This document shows positions 1 to 5,450 of a stretch of DNA of 10,216 nucleotides, piece by piece (position 1 is the first letter of the stretch; each line of letters begins with the position of its first letter). The notes under the pieces are model-generated. The model was given only the letters and a program-made list of their open reading frames with translations, was not told where the DNA came from and ran no database searches. Position numbers and translations under genes: made by a program. The stretch is from Bacilli bacterium (lineage in GTDB: Bacteria > Bacillota_I > Bacilli_A > Haloplasmatales > Haloplasmataceae). The stretch spans positions 1 to 10,216 of the forward strand of contig JAAZCR010000193.1 in the NCBI GenBank assembly GCA_012513195.1. The letters run 5' to 3'.

Positions 1-437
1 ATACGATCTTGTTCTTGTAGTTTTTGTTCAATTTCATCTTCTTTTTCTCTTAACTCATTAATCTTAGTCTCAATTTTCTCTTCTTTAAGAGATAAATGTT
101 CTTCGCGACGTGCAATTTGCTTTTGGCGTTCATCTAAACTTTCTTCCCGAGCAGTTACACGTGCTTCTAATTCTAAGATCATTGATTTACGTTCTTTTAA
201 TTCACGTTCCGTTTCAAGCTTAATACGATGTTGTTCTTCTTTAATTTCAATTAAAGCCTGCCGTTTTTTCGCTTCGGCAGTTTTTATTGCCTCATCAATA
301 ATTTGTTGAGCTTTTTCCTTTGAACGAGCTATTTTACTTTCGTAAATATAGCTTCTAATCAAATATCCTATCAACATTCCAACTATTGCTACTAACAAAA
401 TAGAGATGATTGCAACGAGTATTGATATTTCAAGCAA
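1..437 (-). CDS. rny: Ribonuclease Y, N-terminal part (cut by window edge)
   Basis: RNase Y is the membrane-anchored endoribonuclease that starts mRNA decay in many Bacillota. Only about 145 codons are present; the KH and HD catalytic domains lie beyond base 1. The visible part has one hydrophobic N-terminal helix (about residues 3-28, rich in Ile/Leu/Val and ending GYLIRS), then a long charged Lys/Glu/Arg/Gln coiled coil through residue 145, which is the RNase Y architecture. The start is a UUG codon at 437-435. It is chosen because GGAGGTG sits 6-8 bases upstream and because the next in-frame ATG would remove most of the membrane helix. The gene follows recA on the same strand, as in Bacillus, but recA has its own terminator and rny its own promoter. 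The membrane anchor plus coiled coil plus recA neighbourhood make the call quite safe even without the catalytic half. Confidence 0.9.
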   Translation of the reverse strand, partial: MLEISILVAIISILLVAIVGMLIGYLIRSYIYESKIARSKEKAQQIIDEAIKTAEAKKRQALIEIKEEQHRIKLETERELKERKSMILELEARVTAREESLDERQKQIARREEHLSLKEEKIETKINELREKEDEIEQKLQEQDR

Positions 438-443
438 TTAGTA

Positions 444-450
444 CACCTCC
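444..450 (-). promoter_or_regulatory. Ribosome binding site fixing the UUG start of rny
   Basis: GGAGGTG on the minus strand lies 6 bases before the TTG at 437-435. It is the only good Shine-Dalgarno match here and supports the non-ATG start. Confidence 0.75.
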
Positions 451-500
451 ATAATATTTGCAAGCTAAGCAAGAGTTGGACAAAATGTATTCTAAGTACT

Positions 501-529
501 ATCTTACAGTCTTTTTAATATCAAGTCAA
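501..529 (-). promoter_or_regulatory. Sigma-A type promoter of rny
   Basis: On the minus strand a TTGACT box (529-524) and a TAAGAT box (506-501) are separated by exactly 17 bases. The expected transcript start is near base 494, leaving a leader of roughly 57 nt before the rny UUG codon. It lies just downstream of the recA terminator, so rny appears to be transcribed independently of recA. Confidence 0.75.
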
Positions 530-556
530 GAAAAAAATTCCAGGCTCTCAGTATAT

Positions 557-599
557 AAGAAAAAGGACGATTAAAACTTGTTTAACCGTCCTTTTTCTT
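557..599 (-). terminator. Intrinsic terminator of recA
   Basis: A perfect 13-bp stem (599-587 with 569-557, AAGAAAAAGGACG paired with its complement), extended by an inner TTAAA/TTTAA helix, forms a strong hairpin with a U-rich descending arm. It begins inside the recA stop codon (598-600). Because the arms carry A-runs and U-runs symmetrically, it would also work for transcripts arriving on the + strand. Confidence 0.85.
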
Positions 600-981
600 A
601 TACACCCTCAAATCCAGCATCATCACTAGGATTGAAAATGTTCTTTTGCTTTAATGTTTCTCTAATTTTTGCTTCTATTTCTTGCGCAACTAGTGGATGA
701 TCGCGCAAGAATTGCTTAGCATTTTCTCTTCCTTGTCCAATCTTTTCATGGTTGTAAGCGTACCATGCTCCGCTCTTTTCAATAATATCAAGTTGGACAC
801 CAAGATCAATGATTTCTCCTTCTTTGGAGATACCTTCACCATACATAATATCAACTTCAGCAGTTCTAAATGGAGGAGCTACCTTATTCTTAACTACTTT
901 TAATTTAGTATTATTCCCGACAATATCATTACCAATTTTGATTTGCTCACCGCGGCGAACTTCTAGACGAATTGTCGCATA
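598..981 (-). CDS. recA: RecA recombinase, exon 2 (C-terminal 127 residues)
   Basis: This is the 3' exon of recA, resuming with [15 protein letters not shown] directly after the intron. It continues through [20 protein letters not shown] and LGQGREN-like sequence (here [16 protein letters not shown]), all typical of the end of the RecA core and the C-terminal domain. It has no start codon of its own: the reading frame is open from the intron 3' end at 982, and an internal ATG (at 844-846) would make only an 82-residue fragment with no known role. Joined to exon 1 it gives 217 + 127 = 344 residues, close to the 347-348 of Bacillus RecA, without a frame change. The tail is short and acidic ([10 protein letters not shown]). 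The stop codon TAA overlaps the terminator hairpin. RecA forms filaments on single-stranded DNA, drives strand exchange and triggers LexA self-cleavage. Confidence 0.96.
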   Translation of the reverse strand, partial: YATIRLEVRRGEQIKIGNDIVGNNTKLKVVKNKVAPPFRTAEVDIMYGEGISKEGEIIDLGVQLDIIEKSGAWYAYNHEKIGQGRENAKQFLRDHPLVAQEIEAKIRETLKQKNIFNPSDDAGFEGV

Positions 982-984
982 GTT

Positions 985-1026
985 GGCTAAATATTTGACG
1001 CCTATTTAGGTCTTCAAATATTCGCC
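985..1026 (-). other. Group II intron domain VI with branch-point A
   Basis: GGC (1026-1024) pairs with GCC (987-985), and a perfect AAUAUUUGA/UCAAAUAUU helix lies above them, topped by a CCUAAAUAGG hairpin. An unpaired UA on the 3' arm places A988 seven nucleotides from the intron 3' end, the expected spot for the lariat branch nucleotide. Confidence 0.85.
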
Positions 1027-1029
1027 ACC

Positions 1030-1063
1030 AAACCGTACATGAAAGTTTCCAATCATACGGCTT
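1030..1063 (-). other. Group II intron domain V (catalytic hairpin)
   Basis: A 34-nt hairpin of exactly the canonical size. It has an 8-bp lower helix AAGCCGUA/UACGGUUU including the AGC triad, a 2-nt bulge UG, an upper helix starting UGA/UCA, and a GAAA tetraloop. The upper helix contains two adjacent U-U mismatches, which is weaker than usual, but all the catalytic landmarks are in place. Confidence 0.93.
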
Positions 1064-1086
1064 TCCAATTGCGCATTAATCTACGT

Positions 1087-2235
1087 TTAAATTCTTTGAT
1101 AAATAATCTTTTTTTTGGGGAAAAGTTCGATAAAGATCGGTTTTCCTGTTTCATCCACCCAAGTAACACCCCAAACACCTAAGCGAAAATACTTCTTGTC
1201 CCCTGTTTCCGTTCGGACATATAATAAGCGAGCTACTTTCGTTCGGTATTTACCAGCTAAAGTCTTCAAAAAACTTTGCAAGAAAAGATGATGGGCAAGC
1301 GATAGTTTACTTTTCACATCAAAACAGAACTTATAGTATTGATAAAAACGATGAAAAATTTTGTTATAGATTGTTATAATTTCATAATCAGTATTATTTA
1401 AGTTCTGCGTACGATGTGTAGCTTTACCATTCTTAGCGAAATGATTTTCGCTTAGGAATTTAGTGACCATTTCCTTGGGTAAAGATAATTTGGTATTTTC
1501 AACAATTTGATACCCTAAGAAATGTACCTTGTCTTGATAATGAACAACTTGTAGTGAACAAGGAAAAAAACTAGTCAACTTTTCCGCCAAATCTAATACT
1601 TGCTGTTTATGTGCTACTAAACCAACCGCAAATTTATTTTTATATCGCACGTAAGTACCCTGATCTTTTAAAAATGTGTCAAAATCGATCAAGACAATCT
1701 CAAGGCCAATTTCACTTAAGACACCTTCCATCGGTGTCTTATTATAAGGATGGAAATAACGAAAATCCTTGAGATATCCTGCTTTAATAAACTTATTGAT
1801 TAAACGGATAAACTTTTCATCAGTAATCTTTTCTTTAAGTTTACTGATTAATAAGTTCTTATCATAATCAAGGTTTATCTCACCAATTATCCACCATTTA
1901 ACCTCTTTAAAGTTACTTTTAATTACTTTTAAAACCTCTTTATGTTGTCGATGATAAAGCTGTAGTTTATCACTATAAATAGTAAATAAAATATCCCTAA
2001 CAATACTAACAATAGCTTTATCAATTGCTTTTACTTCATCAGGGTTAAATAGTTCTGGTTGATACGATTCATCCTTGATAGTATTAATTACTGTTTCTAG
2101 GTTAAACTGACTTACGTCGAGATACTTTTCATAAATTTGTGGATTGTAGAGTAGACGACATAAACGTGTATGTTTATAATCGGGTTTCAAAGAATTTAAA
2201 CGTAATACTTCAAATACTCTTTCAGGATTTCGCAT
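1087..2235 (-). CDS. Intron-encoded maturase with a decayed reverse transcriptase domain
   Basis: 382 residues, encoded in intron domain IV. The N-terminus (NPERVFEVLRLNS...YKHTRLCRLLYNPQIYEKYL, residues 3-38) and KDESYQPE (54-61) match the RT-0/RT-1 region of group II intron proteins. The polymerase is degenerate. The fingers stretch carrying PKKNGKxRPLGIP is absent. Motif A reads GEINLDYD (118-125), with Glu119 replacing the catalytic Asp. TPQGG has become TPMEG (168-171). The YADD box has become YKNK (198-201), so both catalytic Asp residues are gone. Domain X, the splicing maturase part, is well kept: HRTQNLNNTDYEIITIYN (274-291), FYQYYKF (297-303) and SFLKTLAGKY (321-330). The protein ends at residue 382 with no CxxC/HNH endonuclease. 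I infer that it helps its own intron fold and splice, but cannot reverse transcribe or cleave a target. The ATG has only a weak AAGGA about 15 bases upstream. Confidence 0.9.
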   Translation of the reverse strand: MRNPERVFEVLRLNSLKPDYKHTRLCRLLYNPQIYEKYLDVSQFNLETVINTIKDESYQPELFNPDEVKAIDKAIVSIVRDILFTIYSDKLQLYHRQHKEVLKVIKSNFKEVKWWIIGEINLDYDKNLLISKLKEKITDEKFIRLINKFIKAGYLKDFRYFHPYNKTPMEGVLSEIGLEIVLIDFDTFLKDQGTYVRYKNKFAVGLVAHKQQVLDLAEKLTSFFPCSLQVVHYQDKVHFLGYQIVENTKLSLPKEMVTKFLSENHFAKNGKATHRTQNLNNTDYEIITIYNKIFHRFYQYYKFCFDVKSKLSLAHHLFLQSFLKTLAGKYRTKVARLLYVRTETGDKKYFRLGVWGVTWVDETGKPIFIELFPKKKIIYQRI

Positions 2236-2469
2236 GGTCTCACACCATATCCTTTCATCATGTTGCGCAATCTGTCTCCCTTCGCTCCTTTATACTTTCG
2301 TATAAAGTCCAAACGCTACTATGGAGACTCCGTTACCATATAAAACCTTGCGGTTTTACTTAGGTAATCTCAGGTTATTCAATATACTATAATGCTCTTC
2401 TGTTTAGGTCTCCCGTTCGATGTTTACCTCTAACCGAGGTTGTGGGAGTAATGTCTAGGCCCAAAACGT

Positions 2470-2475
2470 AAATTC
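2470..2475 (-). other. EBS1 of the intron
   Basis: GAAUUU in intron domain I, about 300 nt from the intron 5' end, is fully complementary to AAAUUC, the last six bases of recA exon 1 (IBS1, 2779-2774). The base just before it is A, which can pair with the first exon 2 base U (a delta-delta' type contact). Confidence 0.8.
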
Positions 2476-2529
2476 TAAACGTCTGGGATTACTCCTGTTA
2501 CCATGATAGCCATTTGTAAGGTAACACCC

Positions 2530-2535
2530 GCTTTA
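2530..2535 (-). other. EBS2 of the intron
   Basis: UAAAGC in domain I, 54 nt before EBS1, is fully complementary to GCUUUA, exon positions -12 to -7 (IBS2, 2785-2780). IBS2 lies directly next to IBS1, as it should, so twelve contiguous exon bases are recognised. Confidence 0.78.
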
Positions 2536-2773
2536 AGGGCACTCCATCTGGGATTCACGCAGTTTAGCGTTGACCATGCAGAAGATTCTGTCTCGCCATT
2601 CACCTGTACCTATAATGGCTTAGGTAGGTTATGACTTTTCAGCCATGTGGTTGTCCCCCATCCCTTTCGGTAAGAGGTAAGGCTGATGACAGTAACTCCT
2701 AGACAAGTTAGCCACCCTCGTGGCAATAGTATATTGAACGCGCTCTAGTTTACACTAGAGCTTCCTGACACAC

Positions 2774-3424
2774 GAATTTTAAAGCACGTCCGCCCGGTGT
2801 AGTTTCGGGATTTCCAAACATAATACCAACTTTTTCACGAATTTGGTTGATGAAAATAGCGATACATTTTGACTTGTTAATGGCACCGGCGAGTTTACGC
2901 ATAGCTTGGCTCATCAAGCGTGCTTGTAAACCAACATGGCTATCGCCCATTTCTCCTTCAATCTCCGCTTCTGGTACTAATGCTGCAACGCTATCGATAA
3001 CAACAATGTCAATCGCGTTGCTTCGAACTAATGCTTCCGCAATTTCTAAGGCTTGCTCCCCTGTATCTGGTTGCGATAATAGGAGGTTTTCAATATCGAC
3101 ACCGACTTTTTTCGCATATTGTGGATCTAATGAATGCTCAGCATCGATAAAGGCAGCGTTACCACCTAGTTTTTGTACTTCGGCAATCGCATGTAAGGCA
3201 AAGGTTGTTTTCCCTGAACTTTCTGGTCCGTAAATTTCAATGATTCGTCCCCGAGGGTATCCACCAACACCTAGTGCTGCATCAAGCGCAATGGAACCTG
3301 AACTTACTACATCTAGTGTTGGGGTAACATCAGCACCTAGTCGCATGATAGCACCTTTACCAAATTGCTTTTCAATTTGTTTAAGGGCCATCTCTAGGGC
3401 TGCTTGCCGATTGTTATTTGACAT
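2774..3424 (-). CDS. recA: RecA recombinase, exon 1 (N-terminal 217 residues)
   Basis: The ATPase core of RecA. Walker A is GPESSGKT (residues 66-73). The catalytic Glu lies in [10 protein letters not shown] (Glu96) and Walker B in [11 protein letters not shown] (Asp144). The DNA-binding loop 2 region is [20 protein letters not shown] (193-212). The exon ends with RALKF at residue 217, where every RecA continues with (Y/F)-x-S-x-R-x-E-V-R-R. That continuation is found 1.8 kb away at 981, past the intron. The ATG at 3424-3422 follows AAGGAGG with 7 bases between, an excellent ribosome site. If the intron is not removed, the frame reads VCQEALV from intron sequence and stops at 2750, giving a truncated 224-residue RecA. 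An SOS box and a promoter lie upstream. Confidence 0.97.
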
Positions 3425-3477
3425 ATCTTTCCTCCTTTTTTAATCTAACGTCATCTATTTATACGTTATTAATGTAT

Positions 3478-3506
3478 ATTTTACCCTACTTTACCTCTAT
3501 AAGCAA
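3478..3506 (-). promoter_or_regulatory. Promoter of recA
   Basis: On the minus strand TTGCTT (3506-3501) and TAAAAT (3483-3478) are spaced by 17 bases, giving a predicted start near 3471 and a leader of about 47 nt. It sits between the pgsA stop codon and recA, just downstream of the LexA box. Confidence 0.65.
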
Positions 3507-3515
3507 CTAATAATA

Positions 3516-3529
3516 TAAACATTTGTTCG
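3516..3529 (-). promoter_or_regulatory. LexA operator (SOS box) of recA
   Basis: CGAACAAATGTTTA matches the Bacillota LexA consensus CGAACRNRYGTTYC at all but the last position. It begins ten bases upstream of the predicted -35 box and seven bases after the pgsA stop. Damage-induced control of recA by LexA is the natural inference. Confidence 0.8.
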
Positions 3530-3535
3530 CTTTTG

Positions 3536-4138
3536 TTACTTTGTTTGGAACACAATATGTTTATTCTTTAACAAATAATCGAGACCTGAGACAATGGTTA
3601 AGATGGTCGCAAGAACCATTAATATGTCAACGATTAAGTGATAAACATCAAATTGGGTAAAGAACATATAGGTAGTTTCTGCTTGTAAGTTAAATAGGAA
3701 CATAACGATGATTAAGATGATTTGTGTAGTGGTTTTCGCTTTACCTAGATAACTTGCCGCAATTACTTTTCCATCTGTTACAGCAAGTAATCTAATACCT
3801 GTCACCATAAACTCACGGGAAATGATGAGAATCGGTACAAAGGCGGGCATAAGTCTAAGTTCGATGGCAAGTAACAACGCTGAGGTAACTAATAACTTAT
3901 CAGCTAAAGGATCCATGAATTTACCAAAGGTCGTTATTAAATTATATTTGCGAGCAATTTTACCATCTAAATGATCAGTGTATGCTGCTACCGCAAAGAT
4001 AGCTGTACCAATTATATTGGTTAGCGGAATGCTTAAATCTAGAACACTAAAGGTTGTTTTAATTGGTAGATAAAAGACGATTACAAAGATGGGAATTAAG
4101 ATAATACGAAATAATGTAAGTTTGTTTGGTAAATTCAA
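3536..4138 (-). CDS. pgsA: CDP-diacylglycerol-glycerol-3-phosphate 3-phosphatidyltransferase
   Basis: An integral membrane enzyme of 200 residues that makes phosphatidylglycerol phosphate from CDP-diacylglycerol and glycerol-3-phosphate, the committed step to phosphatidylglycerol and cardiolipin. The CDP-alcohol phosphotransferase signature D-x2-D-G-x2-A-R-x8-G-x3-D-x3-D is complete: Asp55, Asp58-Gly59, Ala62-Arg63, Gly72, Asp76 and Asp80. Hydrophobic segments at about 8-27, 40-53, 83-92, 99-108, 137-151 and 165-188 fit the usual six-helix fold, and the N-terminus MNLPNKLTLFR is typical of PgsA. The start is a UUG codon (4138-4136); the nearby ATG at about 4147 is out of frame. The Shine-Dalgarno (AGAGAGTG) is modest. 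In Bacillus pgsA is followed by cinA and then recA; here recA follows directly. Confidence 0.95.
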   Translation of the reverse strand: MNLPNKLTLFRIILIPIFVIVFYLPIKTTFSVLDLSIPLTNIIGTAIFAVAAYTDHLDGKIARKYNLITTFGKFMDPLADKLLVTSALLLAIELRLMPAFVPILIISREFMVTGIRLLAVTDGKVIAASYLGKAKTTTQIILIIVMFLFNLQAETTYMFFTQFDVYHLIVDILMVLATILTIVSGLDYLLKNKHIVFQTK

Positions 4139-4173
4139 AATACATCACTCTCTTTCTATTTATTTCTTATCCC

Positions 4174-4179
4174 ATTATA
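4174..4179 (-). promoter_or_regulatory. Probable -10 box of pgsA
   Basis: A perfect TATAAT lies 36 bases before the pgsA start codon, within the 76-bp gap after the glycosylase gene. No good -35 hexamer is found at 16-18 bases, so this is a partial promoter call. Confidence 0.4.
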
Positions 4180-4214
4180 ACATAAATCGACGTATATAAA
4201 TATGCTAAAATTTT

Positions 4215-4772
4215 TTATTTACGCGAGACATGGGGATTACCTTTAATATAAAAGCGCCATAACTTATCCTTGTCTTCTTCTGCGTAGTCAATATTTATTC
4301 GTTTTGTGTGCACAATTTCCTGAACTTGATAACCATCATCTTCTAAGTACATAATATCGCTTGTAACTAAATCTAATTTATTATACCTTCGATCAATTCC
4401 TAATTTCCTACACAATTTCCCAGGGCCATTAGTTTCTGATTTTAGAGGAACATCTTGTAATGGTTCAACCGCTCTAATCAACACTGCTTCGGGATTACCT
4501 TCAACACTGGCAGTTATATTTAACATATAATACATTCCATAGATAAAATACACATATAAATGCCCACCACTTAAATACATGGCATCATTTCTTTCGGTAC
4601 GTAAATAATTATAAGCGTGGCTTGCCTTATCGACACCTCCTCCATAACACTCGGTTTCGACAATACGATACTTTTCAATTTTTCCATTTCTATTAAGACA
4701 AATGACTTTTCCTAAAAGCTTTTGGGCTAAAACATAGGCATCAATAGTAAAAAAATCCCTATCTAATCGCAT
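4215..4772 (-). CDS. 3-methyladenine DNA glycosylase (AAG/MPG family)
   Basis: 185 residues, typical for bacterial members of the alkyladenine glycosylase family, which flip out alkylated or deaminated purines and cut the N-glycosidic bond to begin base excision repair. Visible family marks: RIVETECYGG (36-45) with the water-activating Glu41 (human Glu125), the intercalating-loop equivalent Tyr43 (human Tyr127) and His52 (human His136); then HLYVYFIYGMYYMLNIT (71-87), VLIRAVEPL (97-105) and NGPGKLCRKLGID (115-127). The ATG at 4772-4770 follows AGGTGATGG. It shares the strand of pgsA and recA but is separated from pgsA by 76 bp. Family assignment is firm. The exact lesion range cannot be read from the sequence. 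Confidence 0.94.
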   Translation of the reverse strand: MRLDRDFFTIDAYVLAQKLLGKVICLNRNGKIEKYRIVETECYGGGVDKASHAYNYLRTERNDAMYLSGGHLYVYFIYGMYYMLNITASVEGNPEAVLIRAVEPLQDVPLKSETNGPGKLCRKLGIDRRYNKLDLVTSDIMYLEDDGYQVQEIVHTKRINIDYAEEDKDKLWRFYIKGNPHVSRK

Positions 4773-4799
4773 ACCATCACCTGTAACTACATTACTCTT

Positions 4800-4805
4800 A
4801 TTATA
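4800..4805 (-). promoter_or_regulatory. Possible -10 box of the glycosylase gene
   Basis: TATAAT in the 48 bases between the rnpB terminator and the glycosylase ATG. The region about 17 bases upstream is the T-run of the rnpB terminator, so any -35 box is poor. Confidence 0.35.
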
Positions 4806-4820
4806 TAATAACTGATAAAT

Positions 4821-4849
4821 AAAAAAAACTCTTACAAATTGTAAGAGTT
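4821..4849 (-). terminator. Intrinsic terminator of rnpB
   Basis: A perfect 9-bp stem AACTCTTAC/GTAAGAGTT with a 5-base loop (4849-4827), followed on the minus strand by an uninterrupted run of T that starts within the stem foot (4828-4821). It begins about 12 bases past the end of RNase P RNA helix P1. Confidence 0.9.
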
Positions 4850-4859
4850 AATAAAGGTT

Positions 4860-5273
4860 GCGTGTGTGGTATTCTGTAAGCCATGTTCTGTACCTTCGTA
4901 CTTCGAACGGATGCCTCCTCGTACTCAGGTGGTAATCATTTGTCTACAGAGATAACCTCTGTCCCTATCCCCGTTCATTTCCGAGGATTAGAGTTCCCCT
5001 ACCATAATTTGGGTTTCTCGCTCGTGGGGTTTACCAACGTTCCACCCTACCAGTTTCCCAGTAGGCTCGTCTCTGTGGCACTTTTATAGGTACTAACACC
5101 ATGCCCATATGGGTTTAGGTGTTTTCCCAGCCGTCAAGCCAGTTTTCACCAGCCTGCCCTGACTTATGACTTCGTCAGGCACGAACACTACAAGCATCTC
5201 AGCTTGTGCGAGCATGGACTTTCCTCATCAAAACCTTAAGGGTTTTGACGCGATTACCCGAATACCACACACT
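4860..5273 (-). ncRNA. rnpB: RNase P RNA, type B
   Basis: The catalytic RNA of ribonuclease P, which trims the 5' leader from pre-tRNAs together with RnpA protein. Reading the minus strand, hallmark blocks appear in order: GAGGAAAGUCCAUGCUCGCAC (5230-5210), GUAGUGUUCGUGCCU, GAAGUCAUAAG followed by AGGGCAG, AAAGUGCCACAG, GAGUGGAACG-like GGGUGGAACGUUGGUAAACCCC, CGAGCGAGAAACCCAAAUU with GGUAGGGGAAC, GCCUGAGUACGAGG-like ACCUGAGUACGAGG, and ACAGAACAUGGCUUACAGAA near the 3' end. A perfect 13-bp helix P1 joins the ends (5272-5260 with 4874-4862). The order and block sequences follow the Bacillus subtilis type B RNA closely, and the length of about 410 nt agrees. The ends are set from P1, so they may be off by a few bases. 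It has its own promoter and terminator. rnpB also lies near recU and ponA in Bacillus. Confidence 0.97.
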
Positions 5274-5276
5274 AAT

Positions 5277-5304
5277 ATTATACCTGATAACCTGAGTAAG
5301 TCAA
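5277..5304 (-). promoter_or_regulatory. Promoter of rnpB
   Basis: TTGACT (5304-5299) and a perfect TATAAT (5282-5277) separated by 16 bases on the minus strand. The predicted start falls 4-8 bases beyond the -10 box, right at the beginning of helix P1. This is the strongest promoter in the window, as expected for a stable RNA. Confidence 0.85.
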
Positions 5305-5450
5305 CCAAACTTAAAATACAATATCATCCAGCACCTTTTATTATTCGCAATTAAGGTAAAAATATAAATGATAGTGCGCAAATGACTTAATCCAAAAAAA
5401 TCTTTCCTTTTTCCATAAAAATTTGTTAAGATTAAAGTGGTGGTGATCAT

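Larger units (their letters stand above)
982..2773 (-). mobile_element. Group II intron inserted in recA
   Basis: A 1792-nt group II intron in the sense orientation of recA, inserted after codon 217 (Phe) and before a Tyr codon. The 5' end reads GUGUGUCAGG (2773 downwards) and the 3' end reads GCCAAC (982). Domain I is closed by a 12-bp helix (2738-2727 with 2389-2378). Domains II/III lie at about 2377-2272 and include a CCUAAG...UAUGG tetraloop-receptor-like motif (2364-2336) and a stem capped by GAAA (2307-2288). Domain IV has an 8-bp basal helix (2271-2264 with 1075-1068) and contains the maturase gene. Domain V is at 1063-1030 and domain VI at 1026-985. EBS1 and EBS2 match the recA exon perfectly, so the RNA should still splice. 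Without splicing, recA translation stops seven codons into the intron. The RNA subclass was not assigned. Confidence 0.95.

Noticed and set aside
598..846. A stand-alone 82-residue open frame
   Set aside because: It is only the end of recA exon 2 read from an internal Met; the frame is open to the intron boundary at 981 and matches RecA throughout.
2241..2762. Palindromes and inverted repeats such as GCTCTAG/CTAGAGC (2742-2761) as insertion-sequence ends
   Set aside because: They fit helices of group II intron domains I-III, and there is no transposase or target duplication.
4883..5354. Short + strand open frames opposite rnpB
   Set aside because: They run through the RNase P RNA on the other strand, have no ribosome sites and resemble no protein.
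5427..5432. TAAGAT as a -10 box for recU
   Set aside because: No credible -35 hexamer at 16-18 bases, and the start point would leave almost no room for the ribosome site; the recU promoter remains unassigned.
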